Of a stretch of DNA of 64,000 nucleotides, positions 62,561-64,000 are shown one piece after another. A program made the translations under genes and the position numbers. The notes under the pieces were generated by a model that saw nothing but the letters and a program-made list of their open reading frames with translations, was not told the DNA's origin and made no database searches. This DNA is from Trachythela sp. YZ-2020 (lineage: Eukaryota; Cnidaria; Anthozoa; Malacalcyonacea; Clavulariidae): positions 1 through 64,000 of the forward strand of contig JADLSH010000315.1 of NCBI GenBank assembly GCA_016169945.1, given 5' to 3'. The first letter of the stretch is position 1. Every line of letters starts with the position of its first letter.

Positions 62561-64000
62561 GCGTTAAGAGGCCTTGATAATGAGGTAGTAGAATTGGTGC
62601 CGCTATGCAGCTGTGTATGAGAAGTGGATACCATGGCTGGGATTGCCAAAGAGGTGTTATCATTACAAGAAATGGAACACTCTTGTCTAATAGTTTCTTG
62701 AGGCATCTGCCCACTAGAGCAAATGGAGGGAAGGCATATCCCCTCACTTTGCTCCAGTCCTGGGTAAATGCATCTGAGGCCTCTGCTTGTGGATCGGGTC
62801 TCCAGCTGTAAAATCGTGGAAGCTGGGTTGTCAACCGTGTAGCAAAAATATCTACTTCTAGTGGGCCCCACAACTGATTTATTGTGGAAAACACCTTGGG
62901 GTCCAGCTTCCAATCGTGACGATCCAACATTACCCTGGACTCCTTGTCTGCCCGAACATTTAGCACTCCTGGTAGATATTCGGCTTCTACAAGGATCCTG
63001 TGCTGTAGGCACCAGTCCCAAAGGTCGAGTGCTAGTCGAGCCAAAACTGGGGATTTGGTACCCCCGATTTTGTTTATGTAGTGTGCTGCTGACACATTCT
63101 CCATCAGCAGACGAACATTCGTCCTGGCCTTGCCTTTGATGAATGTTTTCACGGCAAAGGCCCCGGCTAAAAGCTCCAAACAATTTATGTGGAGAGACGA
63201 TTCTGCTTGGGACCACTCCCCCACTGTGGATGTTCCCATGCAAAATGCTCCCCAACCCTTTTGGGAGGCATCGTTCTCTATAAATAGGTCTGGACTCCCT
63301 GAGACCAGGCCTTTTCCATTCCAAGCTTCTAGGTTGTCGTGCCTCCACACTAGCTCCTCTTTGGCTTGTGTGGTCAACCTGAAGGGATGCTCGTATGTTT
63401 GACTTACGCCCAAAGCTTTGTTTTTGTTTTCCTGTAAGTGGCGGAAGTGTAGGGGAGCTGGAAAAACAGCCTGGATGGTTGCAGTAAGAAGACCGAGAAC
63501 CTTGGGTAATTCTCGCACTGTAACTACCTGCAAATCTAGGAGGCTCTGGCACTCTTTCTTGACTCTTCGAATTTTGTCTCGAGGAAGAGAAAGGGTCAAT
63601 GCTTGGGAATCTACTAAAAATCCCAGAAATTCCATCTTTTTTGATGGGACTAGATTGGATTTCTGATAGTTTATCACAAACCCTAGGGCTCCAGAAGATT
63701 GCAAGCTGTTTGTGCGTGTTGATTGGCCAGGGTTTCTGTCTCGGCCATAATGAGTATGTCGTCCAGGTATATAATAAGACGAATACCCTGTTTCCTCAAT
63801 TGAGCAACCACAGGTTTCATTAACTTTGTGAACACCCGCAGGGCACTTGACAGTCCGAAAGGTAGGCATGCAAACTCGTACATTGTTTCCTTCCAAATAA
63901 ACCGAAGGAATTTCTGGTGGTTTCTCGAAACTGGTACCGTAAAATATGCATCCTTTAGGTCTATTTTCACCATGTAATCGTCTTTTCTTAGCAGGTCCCG
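62505..64000 (-). pseudogene. DIRS reverse transcriptase-RNase H
   Basis: RT blocks IDLKDAYFTVPV, FACLPFGLSSA and IIYLDDILIM (catalytic DD) lie at 63683-63973. After a frameshift near 63700-63800 the frame continues with KSNLVPSKKMEFLGFLVD. RNase H follows (DLFIENDASQKGWGAF, INCLELLAG, YLPGVLNVRADKESR) and the usual DIRS tail (EVDIFATRLTTQLPRFYSW). One frameshift separates RT palm from the rest, so this copy is probably dead. Confidence 0.85.

Larger units (their letters stand above)
62180..64000 (-). mobile_element. DIRS-like tyrosine-recombinase retrotransposon, cut by window end
   Basis: Minus strand. RT and RNase H (63973 down to 62505), overlapped by the start of a tyrosine recombinase in another frame. 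The recombinase is internally deleted and ends at a TAA at 62180-62182. The RT N-terminus and any gag lie beyond 64000. The overlapping RT-RH/YR order is diagnostic of DIRS1-type elements. Confidence 0.85.

Noticed and set aside
1..64000. tRNA, rRNA or other structured RNA genes
   Set aside because: No cloverleaf with A/B boxes or rRNA core sequence was recognised on either strand by eye.

Overview
This is animal nuclear DNA, not bacterial or viral genome sequence. It is AT-rich by eye, it has one clearly spliced gene, and it is packed with eukaryotic transposons of nearly every class: several LINEs, a Penelope-like element, a DIRS element, a Polinton/adintovirus-like relic, hAT-, Mutator- and TA-type MITEs, and a TTAA-target element. 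The mix of LINEs, PLE, DIRS, Polinton and a P2X7-C type Cys motif suggests an early-branching marine invertebrate, most likely a cnidarian (inference; no rRNA or mitochondrial marker is present).

Layout. 1-4.8 kb: a possible host exon at the edge, then a decayed LINE (A) with a 2A-like peptide motif. 4.8-6.0 kb: a DNA-transposon fragment that runs into a 950-bp composite satellite. 6.0-11.97 kb: LINE B on the minus strand (ORF2 open for 968 codons) next to a LINE RT relic. 7.97-26.68 kb: a head-to-tail segmental duplication of about 9 kb, joined at 16992/16993. It carries LINE B, the RT relic, a MITE and two promoter/first-exon units per copy. 26.4-33.05 kb: the main host gene, predicted as five exons joined by phase-1 introns and encoding a 202-residue type I membrane protein (signal peptide, CUB domain, Asn/Asp-rich stalk, Gly-rich transmembrane segment). 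33.0-45.5 kb: two paralogous blocks downstream of that gene, with further first-exon units, hAT MITEs and LINE D. 45.46-50.69 kb: a 5.2-kb element flanked by TTAA, holding a P2X7-C like two-exon gene and a nested 2.1-kb palindromic element. 50.7-57.6 kb: three more first-exon units, two of them inside a very recent 2-kb tandem duplication. 57.4-60.6 kb: PLE and Polinton relics. 61.4-64 kb: a 25-bp satellite and a DIRS retrotransposon cut by the window end.

The most striking structure is an array of ten forward copies, plus two decayed inverted ones, of one compact module: TATA-like box, about 65 bp of leader, ATG, exactly 22 coding bases, then a GTGAGT splice donor. Every forward copy keeps the start, length, phase and donor although its codons 2-7 and flanks vary. 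Only one copy (26428) lies directly upstream of an intact set of downstream exons (the CUB gene). The array could be alternative first exons, remnants of a tandem gene family, or promoters of short transcripts. All functional statements rest on motifs read by eye; no searches were run.
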